A program made the translations under genes and the position numbers. Below, piece by piece: positions 23,492-30,254 of a stretch of 33,602 nucleotides of DNA; positions within the stretch are counted from its first letter, which is position 1; the number at the start of each line of letters is the position of its first letter. The DNA is taken from NCBI GenBank assembly GCA_903884435.1, contig CAISEY010000307.1, positions 1 to 33,602 on the forward strand, read 5' to 3'. The notes under the pieces are model-generated. The model did no database searches and was not told where the DNA came from. It saw only the letters and a list, made by a program, of their open reading frames with translations. Source of the stretch: an uncultured Hyphomicrobiales bacterium (GTDB taxonomy: Bacteria; Pseudomonadota; Alphaproteobacteria; Rhizobiales; Beijerinckiaceae).

Positions 23492-23519
23492 GTTGTACAC
23501 CCGCGCCATCGAGGGTCAA
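23492..23519 (-). promoter_or_regulatory. Candidate promoter for VOC2
   Basis: Minus strand: TTGACC (23514-23519), 16-base spacer, TACAAC (23492-23497). Four of six -10 bases match the consensus. It lies 36 bases before the chosen start and excludes the upstream TTG start. A second TTGACC on the plus strand at 23529-23534 could serve the divergent SBP6 operon, with a poor -10 (TTCCAT). Confidence 0.45.
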
Positions 23520-23593
23520 TTCCGGGCGTTGACCGTCGGGACGCGAAGCTGTTCCATGCGGACAACAAAAAGCGGCGCGAGGGAGCCTTCACC

Positions 23594-24625
23594 ATGGATT
23601 GCGCGAGGAAACGTTTACGGCTGCCGATCATTCCGTGTCTCGCGATTCTGGCGATGTTCGCCAGCGCGGCCGCCCGCGCCCAGGAAGAGTTCTATCGCGG
23701 CAAGCAAATCCGCGTGATCGTCGGCACGGGCGCCGGTCAGGATTACGACATCTGGGCGCGGCTGATTGGTCGTCACTGGTCGCGGCATATTCCGGGCAAC
23801 CCGGTGTTCGTCACCGAGAACATGCCGGGCGGCGGGCATCTCGTCGCCACGAATTACCTCTACAATACCGCCGCGCGCGACGGAACCGTGCTCGGCATGG
23901 TGAGCCGCAACGTCACCGACGCCGCCGTTCTCAAATTCCCGAGCGTTCGCTTCGATCCGGCGCAATTCAACTGGATTGGCAGTCCGGAGATCAATCACCG
24001 CGTGCTCTTCGCGTCCGCCGCGTCGGGAATAACGTCGGCGCGGGAGTTGTTTAGCCGCGAACTCGTCGTCGGCGCGCCGGGCATGGGGCAGGCGGTGACA
24101 ACGGCGCCGATTCTGCTGCGCAACGCCGCCGGCATGAAAATCAAGATCGTGCTCGGCTATGCCGCGCCAGAGGCGATCGTTCTGGCCATGCAGCGCGGCG
24201 AGGTGGGCGGTCTCGTCGATTCCATCGGCGCGGCCGACGGCGCGCGGCGCAAATGGATCGAGTCCGGGCAAATGCGCGTGCTGTTCAGCTTCGAGCCGAC
24301 GCCAATCGCCTGGCTGGGCGTTCCCACGGTCTTCGACTTTCTCGAGACCGACGAGCAAAGGCGCGTCTTTACTTTTTTCTCGGCCAATCAGGAGTTCGGC
24401 AGGCCCGTCATGGCGCCGCCGGGACTGCCGGCGGACCGCGTGCAATTGCTTCGGCGCAGTTTCGACGCGACGCTCGCCGATCCCGCTTTCCTGCGGGAAG
24501 CGCGCGGCCTCGGATTCGAGGTCACGCCGCGCACCGGCGAGGCGTTGCGGGCTCTGGTGGACGAAGCGGTGGCGACGCCCGCGGACATTCTCGACAAGGT
24601 GGCGCGCGCGGCCACGCTGGAATAG
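23594..24625 (+). CDS. TctC/Bug-like periplasmic substrate-binding protein (SBP6)
   Basis: 343 residues; signal peptide RLRLPIIPCLAILAMFASAA, cleavage near ARA-Q. The mature part has FYRGKQIRVIVGTGAGQDYD, HIPGNPVFVTENMPGGG, YNTAARDGTVLGMVSRN, NWIGSPEINHRVLFA and MAPPGLPADRVQLLRRSFD. It resembles SBP7 more than the others (shared YDIWAR, PGNPVFVT, GMVSRN and a FDFLETDEQR/YDFLKTDEQR segment). GAGGGAG precedes the ATG. It opens the eight-gene plus-strand operon that runs to 31337, in which SBP7 is the seventh gene. Confidence 0.88.
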   Translation: MDCARKRLRLPIIPCLAILAMFASAAARAQEEFYRGKQIRVIVGTGAGQDYDIWARLIGRHWSRHIPGNPVFVTENMPGGGHLVATNYLYNTAARDGTVLGMVSRNVTDAAVLKFPSVRFDPAQFNWIGSPEINHRVLFASAASGITSARELFSRELVVGAPGMGQAVTTAPILLRNAAGMKIKIVLGYAAPEAIVLAMQRGEVGGLVDSIGAADGARRKWIESGQMRVLFSFEPTPIAWLGVPTVFDFLETDEQRRVFTFFSANQEFGRPVMAPPGLPADRVQLLRRSFDATLADPAFLREARGLGFEVTPRTGEALRALVDEAVATPADILDKVARAATLE

Positions 24626-24670
24626 GCTCGCCGCGCGAAAGAACCGGAACAGGTTTCGAGGGAGGATTGC

Positions 24671-25441
24671 ATGGGCAAGTGGACGAATATCTTCGCCGTC
24701 GTCGCGTTCGCGGCCCCCGGCCTCGCTGGCGCCGCGCGCGCCGCGGAAATCACCATTCTCGCCAACCAGGGCGCCCTGTCCGCCGTGCGCGATCTCGCGC
24801 CGGCCTTCGAGAAGGCGAGCGGGCACAAGGTCGTCGTCAGTTTCGATCAGGGGCCTGCGATGGCCCAAAAGATCGAGTCCGGCGCGCCGGCCGATGTCGT
24901 TTCCTCGCTGCTCGAACAGTTCGACGATCTCGTCAAACGTGGCAAGGTGGTTCCGGGTTCCTGGGTGGAATACGCCCGCGCCGGCAACGGCGTCGCGGTG
25001 AAGGCGGGCGCGCCGAAGCCCGACATATCGACGGCCGCGGCGTTCAGACAGGCGATGCTCGACGCGAAATCCATCGGCCATTCGAGCAACGGCACCGGAC
25101 CCTTCAACACGGCGCTGTTCAAGCGGCTCGGCATTTACGATCAGGTCAGGGACAAGATCAAAATCATCGAGGGCCGGCCCGTGGCCGTCGCCGTCGCGGC
25201 TGGCGACGTGGAACTGGGCATCCAGCAGACCAACGTCATCCAGCCCGTGGCCGGAACGGATTATGTCGGGCCGCTGCCGCCAGAACTGATGGAATACGGG
25301 CGCTTTGGCGTCGGCGTTCTCGCGGTCTCGAAGCAGCCGGAAGCCGCGCGCGCCTTCATCGCGTTCATGACATCGCCGGAAGCCGCGCCGCTCATTCGCA
25401 AGAGCGCGATGGACATTCCCGCGAAACCGGCGCCGCGTTGA
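24671..25441 (+). CDS. ModA-like periplasmic substrate-binding protein
   Basis: 256 residues with a signal peptide (residues 1-24, ending GAARA-A). The mature sequence AEITILANQGALSAVRDLAP, SGHKVVVSFDQGPAMAQKIESGAPADVV and the C-terminal PEAARAFIAFMTSPEAAPLI are typical of the ModA/SBP_bac_11 group (type-2 periplasmic fold), best known for molybdate and tungstate. The usual N-terminal AAASLT-type oxyanion loop reads ANQGALS here, so the ligand may not be molybdate. No modB or modC follows. GAGGGAGGA precedes the ATG. Its place between SBP6 and the LigI-like amidohydrolase in a tight operon argues for an organic ligand of the same pathway. Confidence 0.85.
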   Translation: MGKWTNIFAVVAFAAPGLAGAARAAEITILANQGALSAVRDLAPAFEKASGHKVVVSFDQGPAMAQKIESGAPADVVSSLLEQFDDLVKRGKVVPGSWVEYARAGNGVAVKAGAPKPDISTAAAFRQAMLDAKSIGHSSNGTGPFNTALFKRLGIYDQVRDKIKIIEGRPVAVAVAAGDVELGIQQTNVIQPVAGTDYVGPLPPELMEYGRFGVGVLAVSKQPEAARAFIAFMTSPEAAPLIRKSAMDIPAKPAPR

Positions 25442-25495
25442 CGCGGCTTCTCGCGCGGTCCTAATGTGGATGGAAATCGACATCCGGAGGAAATC

Positions 25496-26368
25496 ATGAC
25501 GCGGCCCTGTCCCGGTCCCGTTCCGCCCCGCGCGCCGCGGCTCAAGGCGCCGCCCGGCAGTTGCGATTCGCATCTGCATGTGTTCGGGCCCTATGACAGG
25601 TTCCCGCTCAACGAGGACCGTTCCTACACGCCGCCCGAGGCGACGATCGACAGCTTTCGCGAGGTGATGAAAACGCTGGGGACGCAGCGCGCCGTCATCG
25701 TTCACGGCAGCGCGCACGGTCTCGACATTCGCGCCACGATCAACGGCGTCGAGGCTCTTGGCGCCAATGGCCGCGGCGTCGCCGTGCTCGCGCCGACGGT
25801 GACGGACGCCGAACTCGACAGGCTGAACAGGGTGGGCTTTCGCGGCACGCGCGTCGTGACCAAGGTGCGCGGCGGCGTCGATCCCGGCGCGTCGCAAACG
25901 CTCGCGCGCCGCGTCGCGCCGTTTGGCTGGCATCTTCAGTTTCTGATCGACGGCCCGAACGAACTCGAGGATCTCGCGCCGCGGCTGCGCGAATTGCCGG
26001 TGCCTTGCGTGATCGATTCCATCGGCAGTTTCCGCCCGGAGGACGGGCTCGACCATCCGGCGTTCATCGTGTTCCGCAAGCTGCTCGAGACCGGAAATTT
26101 CTGGGTGAAGCTGATTGGCGCGGAGCGTCGCACCCATGCCGGCGCGCCCTTCGCGGACATGGCGCCGATCGCGCGGGCGGTGATCGAGACACGGCCCGAC
26201 CGCGTGGTGTGGGGCACGGACTGGCCGCACGTGATGGCCTTCAACTATCCGGTGCCGAACGACGCCGATCTGCTCGACTGGCTCCTGCAAATCGACGTGC
26301 CGGACGCGACGCGCAAGGCGATTCTCGTCGACAATCCGGCGAGGCTCTACGGGTTCGATCCGGTTTGA
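25496..26368 (+). CDS. Amidohydrolase-2 family hydrolase, LigI (2-pyrone-4,6-dicarboxylate lactonase)-like
   Basis: 290 residues, close in length to LigI. CDSHLHVFGPYDRFPL carries the H-x-H pair (His26, His28), and VVWGTDWPHVM carries the catalytic Asp242. The N-terminal PPRAPRLKAPPGSCDSHLHV and the C-terminal RKAILVDNPARLYGF also match the lactonase subgroup. LigI opens the pyrone-dicarboxylate lactone in protocatechuate meta-cleavage; relatives hydrolyse other lactones of dicarboxylic acids. Here it sits just before a hydro-lyase pair and a C-C lyase, so ring or lactone opening upstream of hydration is a reasonable role (inference). CGGAGGAAA precedes the ATG at 25496; an ATG ten codons earlier lacks a site. 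Confidence 0.88.
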   Translation: MTRPCPGPVPPRAPRLKAPPGSCDSHLHVFGPYDRFPLNEDRSYTPPEATIDSFREVMKTLGTQRAVIVHGSAHGLDIRATINGVEALGANGRGVAVLAPTVTDAELDRLNRVGFRGTRVVTKVRGGVDPGASQTLARRVAPFGWHLQFLIDGPNELEDLAPRLRELPVPCVIDSIGSFRPEDGLDHPAFIVFRKLLETGNFWVKLIGAERRTHAGAPFADMAPIARAVIETRPDRVVWGTDWPHVMAFNYPVPNDADLLDWLLQIDVPDATRKAILVDNPARLYGFDPV

Positions 26369-26398
26369 CATGTCGGGCGCCGCGAGGGAGCCACGCGC

Positions 26399-27658
26399 GT
26401 GGGAATGACGATCATCGAGAAAATCCTGGCGCGCGCCGGCGGGCTCGACGCGGTATCGCCCGGCGATTTCGTCGTCGTGAACGTCGATACCGTCGTGATG
26501 ACGGATCTCGCGTTCAAACCGACGGCGCGGGAGATTTTGCGTCTCGCCGATCCGGCCCGCGTCGTCGTCGTCTTCGATCACAATGTTCCCGCTTCCGACC
26601 GGATGAGCGCGGCCGCGCACGCGGCGGGGCGGGATTTCGTCAGGCGTTTCGGGATCGAACGCTTTCACGACGTGGGTCCGCGACAGGGCATCAGCCACGT
26701 CGTCGTCGCCGACGAGGCCTATGCGTTGCCGGGGACCGTCGTCACCTGCAGCGATTCGCACACCTGCGCGCTCGGCTTCATGAATTGCGCGGCGCGCGGC
26801 GCCGGCGCGCCCGAACTCGTTTACGCGGCGGCGACGGGGAAAACCTGGTTCCGCGTTGGCGAGACCGTGCGCTACGACCTCCATGGCGTCATGCGCCCGG
26901 GCGTTTCGGCCAAGGATGTTTTCCTGCACATCGCGGGAACGTTCGGCGACCACACCAACCAGAACGTTGAATTTGGCGGGCCGGCGCTCGCGGACCTGAA
27001 CCTCAACGCGCGGCGCACGCTGACGACGATGGGCGCGGAACTGAGCGCGGAATTCGTCACCTTCGAGCCGGACGCGGCGCTGATCGAGCACGTTCGCGCC
27101 CGCAATCCCGCGCCGTTCACGCCCGTCTGGCCCGATTCCGACGCGCGTTACGCCGCGCGCCGCCGGCTCGACCTCGACGCCATCGAGCCGCTTGTCGCGC
27201 GTCCCGACGCGGTCATCAAAAACACCGCGCCGCTCGCGGAGGCCGCGGGCGAGCCAATCCACCAGGCTTTCATCGGATCTTGCTCCAATGGCACGCTGGA
27301 CGACATCGCCGACGCCGCGCGCGTCGTGCGGGGGCGTCAGGTGGCGCCGGGCGTGCGGTTTCTCGTGACGCCGGGTTCCAGCGCGATCCTGCGGGCCGCG
27401 TCCGCCGCCGGTTACGTGCAAACTTTGCTCGACGCCGGCGCCGTGGTGACGCCCGCGACCTGCGGCGCCTGCTTCGGCGGCCACATGGGGGTGCTGGGCC
27501 CCGGCGAAATCTGCGTCACCTCGAGCACGCGGAACTTCAAGGGGCGCATGGGCGATCCTTCCGCGCGCATCTACATGGCGTCGTCCGCCACGGTCGCGGC
27601 GTCGGCCATCGCGGGCCGCGTCGCCAGCGCCGCCGGTGACACGGAGGCGTCCGCATGA
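26399..27658 (+). CDS. Aconitase-family hydro-lyase large subunit (LeuC/DmdA-like)
   Basis: 419 residues, the length of the bacterial/archaeal-type isopropylmalate isomerase and dimethylmaleate hydratase large subunits. The 4Fe-4S ligands are visible: Cys295 in IGSCSNG, and Cys355 and Cys358 in TCGACFGGHMG, spaced as in LeuC. VTCSDSHTCALGFMNCAARG and SSTRNFKGRMGD are other conserved substrate segments. It adds or removes water across the C=C of a substituted maleate. True leucine synthesis is unlikely, since no other leu genes adjoin and a lyase follows. A GTG start at 26399, eight bases after GAGGGAG, fits better than the ATG two codons on. Its stop overlaps the small-subunit start (ATGA). 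Confidence 0.92.
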   Translation: MGMTIIEKILARAGGLDAVSPGDFVVVNVDTVVMTDLAFKPTAREILRLADPARVVVVFDHNVPASDRMSAAAHAAGRDFVRRFGIERFHDVGPRQGISHVVVADEAYALPGTVVTCSDSHTCALGFMNCAARGAGAPELVYAAATGKTWFRVGETVRYDLHGVMRPGVSAKDVFLHIAGTFGDHTNQNVEFGGPALADLNLNARRTLTTMGAELSAEFVTFEPDAALIEHVRARNPAPFTPVWPDSDARYAARRRLDLDAIEPLVARPDAVIKNTAPLAEAAGEPIHQAFIGSCSNGTLDDIADAARVVRGRQVAPGVRFLVTPGSSAILRAASAAGYVQTLLDAGAVVTPATCGACFGGHMGVLGPGEICVTSSTRNFKGRMGDPSARIYMASSATVAASAIAGRVASAAGDTEASA

Positions 27659-28197
27659 GCGCGATCGCGGGCCGCGTGTGGAAGTTCGGCGACGACATCA
27701 ACACGGACCTGATGTTGCCGGGCTCGCTCACCTACGCGTCGGAAGACGCGCAAAAGCGCGCGGTGTTTTCCGCGAACCGGCCAGGCTGGGTCGATCTCGT
27801 CGCCGCGGGCGACGTCATCGTGGGCGGACGCAATTACGGCATCGGCTCGAGCCGGCCCGCCGCGCGTTCGCTGCGCAATCTCGGGCTCGGCTGCCTGCTG
27901 GCGGAGTCGATCAACGGTTTGTTTTTCCGCAACGCGGTCAACTATGGCTTTCTCGCGCTGGAATGTCCGGGCGTGTCGGACCTGTTCGAGGAAGGCGATA
28001 TCGCCGAATTGTCGCCGGCGGACTGGCGCGTCCGCAACCGGCGCACTGGCGGACATGTCGCCGTGGCGCCCGTGCCGGAGGGATTGCTGACGATCGTGCG
28101 GGGCGGCGGCGTCTATCCACTGCTGGAGCTGCAAGGCCTCGTGTCCGCGCACACGCTGGGCGAAAAAGGCAAACGCGCGGCGACTGTTCGGGAGTGA
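27655..28197 (+). CDS. Aconitase-family hydro-lyase small subunit (LeuD/DmdB-like)
   Basis: 180 residues. GRVWKFGDDINTDLMLPG is the standard swivel-domain start, and VGGRNYGIGSSRPAARSLRNLG is the substrate-binding loop, with the GSSR motif conserved. LLAESINGLFFRNAVNYGF follows as usual. It forms the mobile domain that completes the active site of the large subunit. The ATGA overlap (27655-27658) indicates translational coupling and equal amounts of the two subunits. The loop reads YGIGSSR rather than the FGCGSSR of many LeuD proteins, so the substrate may not be isopropylmalate. Confidence 0.92.
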   Translation: MSAIAGRVWKFGDDINTDLMLPGSLTYASEDAQKRAVFSANRPGWVDLVAAGDVIVGGRNYGIGSSRPAARSLRNLGLGCLLAESINGLFFRNAVNYGFLALECPGVSDLFEEGDIAELSPADWRVRNRRTGGHVAVAPVPEGLLTIVRGGGVYPLLELQGLVSAHTLGEKGKRAATVRE

Positions 28198-28207
28198 AAG
28201 GCGAACC

Positions 28208-29167
28208 ATGGCCAAACCTGATTCTGGAACGAGCGCCGCGTATCGCGCGCTGATCGAATCGCAGGAGCCGCACACGACCGTTTTCGGCGCGACGGCGCAT
28301 CACGCGCAGCTCGCGCAGGCGGCGGGGTTCAAGGCGTTCGGGGTCTCCGGCTCGAACCTCAGCACGCACATGCTGGGAATGCCCGACGCGGGGCTGACGA
28401 CCATGACGGAGCTCGTGGATTGCGTGCGCAACATCTGCCGCGCCGTCACGATTCCCGTGCTCGTCGACATCGACACGGGGTTCGGCAACGCCATCAACAC
28501 GCGGCGCACGGTCGAGGAGGTCATCCGGGCGGGCGCAGCGGGCGCGTTTCTGGAGGATCAGGTCGCGCCCAAGCGGTGCGGATGGGTGAAGGGCAAGGAA
28601 CTCGTAGATCTGGAGGAAGCCGAGGGAAAGTATCGCGCCGCCTGCGACGTGCGCGACGAACTCGATCCCGATTTCATCTTGATGGCGCGCACCGACGCGC
28701 GCGGCGCGGTCGGGGGCGGCTTCGACGAGGTCGTGCGCCGCGGCCACGCCTATCTGAACGCCGGCGCCGACGTGCTCTATGTCGAGGCGCTGCAGAACCG
28801 CGAGGAAATTCGACGCTTCCGCGAGATTTTTCCCTCCTGCCCGCTGACGGTCTCCATACGCCCTTTGCTGAGCGAGGCGGAGATGGCGGAATTCCGGATT
28901 TGCACGGCCTGGCTGCACATCGCCAAGTTTGGCGCCGTCGCGATGTACGATTTCCTGAAGAAATACCAGCGCGAGGGACGGCAAGTCTGGGAGGACTTCC
29001 AGGTCGAGACGCAAAACCATCCGCTCGGCGGCTTCGGTCTGTTCGAACTCACGGGGTTTCCGGCGCTGACGGAACTCGAAAAGAAATATCTGCCGGCCCG
29101 ACGCTTCGAGAAATACGAGGAGTCCATCGGCATGTACGATCCGCGCGCGAACGCGAAGGGGACTTGA
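28208..29167 (+). CDS. Isocitrate lyase/PEP mutase-superfamily C-C lyase (PrpB/dimethylmalate lyase-like)
   Basis: 319 residues. PVLVDIDTGFGNAINTRRT has the Mg-binding Asp pair after the strand, and FLEDQVAPKRCGWVKGKELV is the mobile active-site loop with catalytic Cys124. The loop reads KRCGW where isocitrate and methylisocitrate lyases have K(K/R)CGH, so the following His is Trp126. LMARTDARGAVGGGFDE and the C-terminal helix region are as in the superfamily. Members cleave methylisocitrate, dimethylmalate or oxaloacetate, or hydrolyse related acids. Following a hydro-lyase pair by ten bases, it most likely cleaves a 2-hydroxyacid made by it into pyruvate or a glyoxylate-like product plus an acid (inference). 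Confidence 0.9.
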   Translation: MAKPDSGTSAAYRALIESQEPHTTVFGATAHHAQLAQAAGFKAFGVSGSNLSTHMLGMPDAGLTTMTELVDCVRNICRAVTIPVLVDIDTGFGNAINTRRTVEEVIRAGAAGAFLEDQVAPKRCGWVKGKELVDLEEAEGKYRAACDVRDELDPDFILMARTDARGAVGGGFDEVVRRGHAYLNAGADVLYVEALQNREEIRRFREIFPSCPLTVSIRPLLSEAEMAEFRICTAWLHIAKFGAVAMYDFLKKYQREGRQVWEDFQVETQNHPLGGFGLFELTGFPALTELEKKYLPARRFEKYEESIGMYDPRANAKGT

Positions 29168-29172
29168 GGCTC

Positions 29173-30210
29173 GTGGGCCGTCGGTTTTTTTCGAACGGCG
29201 CCCGCGGCGCCCTCGGCGTCGTGATCGGCGTGCTGTTCGGCTGCGCCGTCGCGCGGGCCCAGCCCGCGGACGAGTTTTACAAGGGCAAGAGGATCACCAT
29301 CACCGTGGGCACGGCCGCGGGCGGCGACTACGACATCTGGGCCCGCGAAATCGGCCGCTTCATGGCGCGCTATCTGCCGGGAAATCCGGTTTTCGTGACG
29401 CAGAACATGCCCGGCAGCGGTTTCATCGTCGCGACGAACTATCTCTACAACATCGCGCCGCGGGACGGCACGGCGATCGGCATGGTGAGCCGGAACATTC
29501 CCCACAGCGGCGCGCAGGAGCTTCCGGGCGTGCGTTTCGACGCCGGGAAATTCCACTGGCTCGGTACGCCCGAGGGCGGCAACAGGGTCTGTTTCGCGCG
29601 TTCGGATTCCGGAGTCGAAAAGGCGGAGGATCTTTTCACGCGCGAGCTGATCGTCGCGGGAACGGGGAGCGGCTCGGGCATTTCGGCGACGCCGGCGTTG
29701 CTGAAAAACCTGCTGGGCATGAAACTGAAAATCGTCGAGGGCTACCGCAGCGTCGACGATGGCGCGCTCGCGATGGAGCGTGGCGAGGTGCAGGGCATTT
29801 GCGAGACGTGGACGGCGTTCAACCAGCGGCGGCCCGCGTGGATTCCCTCGGGTGGCGCGCGCGCCCTGCTCGGCTTGGAGAAGTCCCCGGTCGAGGGAAC
29901 GACCATCCCCACCGTTTACGATTTCCTGAAAACGGACGAACAGCGGGACGTTGTCGCCTTTTACGCGTCGAGCATCGAACTGGGGCGCCCGATGCTGGCG
30001 CCGCCCGGCGTGCCGCCGGCGCGCGTGGCGCAATTGCGCGCCGCTTTCGACATGGCGTTGAAGGATCCTGAATTCATCCAGCACGCGAAGGAGCTTGGCC
30101 TGCGCTTGTCGCCGAGGAGCGGCGTCGAGGTCGAGGCCATGGTGAAGGCGATTCTGGCGACGCCGCGGGATCTCGTGAAGAAAATGGAAAGTTTGACCGC
30201 GAGTCGCTAG
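29173..30210 (+). CDS. TctC/Bug-like periplasmic substrate-binding protein (SBP7)
   Basis: 345 residues from a GTG at 29173. The N-terminus GRRFFSNGARGALGVVIGVL, cleaved after VARA-Q, is a good signal peptide. The mature part shows EFYKGKRITITVGTAAGGDYD, YLPGNPVFVTQNMPGSG, YNIAPRDGTAIGMVSRN, HWLGTPEGGNRVCFA and LAPPGVPPARVAQLRAAFD. GTG was chosen because AAGGGGA lies about ten bases before it; a TTG at 29164 overlaps the previous stop but sits too close to that site. It begins five bases after the lyase stop, so coupling is likely. Most similar to SBP6 in the same operon. Confidence 0.87.
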   Translation: MGRRFFSNGARGALGVVIGVLFGCAVARAQPADEFYKGKRITITVGTAAGGDYDIWAREIGRFMARYLPGNPVFVTQNMPGSGFIVATNYLYNIAPRDGTAIGMVSRNIPHSGAQELPGVRFDAGKFHWLGTPEGGNRVCFARSDSGVEKAEDLFTRELIVAGTGSGSGISATPALLKNLLGMKLKIVEGYRSVDDGALAMERGEVQGICETWTAFNQRRPAWIPSGGARALLGLEKSPVEGTTIPTVYDFLKTDEQRDVVAFYASSIELGRPMLAPPGVPPARVAQLRAAFDMALKDPEFIQHAKELGLRLSPRSGVEVEAMVKAILATPRDLVKKMESLTASR

Positions 30211-30254
30211 GCTCGCGTCGCGCCGCGCCGGCGACGGAAGGATCGGAATTTCTC

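Noticed and set aside
23457-23519. Upstream TTG start for VOC2
   Set aside because: It overlaps the predicted -35 box, and VOC1 begins at the position matching 23456.
23615-27484. A 1289-codon open frame on the minus strand
   Set aside because: It is antisense to SBP6, the ModA-like gene, the LigI-like gene and the LeuC-like gene. Its translation is Arg/Gly/His-rich with no domain; long antisense frames are expected in DNA with such high third-position GC.
26399-28197. Annotation of the hydro-lyase pair as leucine-biosynthetic leuC/leuD
   Set aside because: There is no leuA/leuB nearby, the small-subunit loop is YGIGSSR, and a C-C lyase and receptors follow, all favouring a catabolic role. 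The exact substrate stays open.
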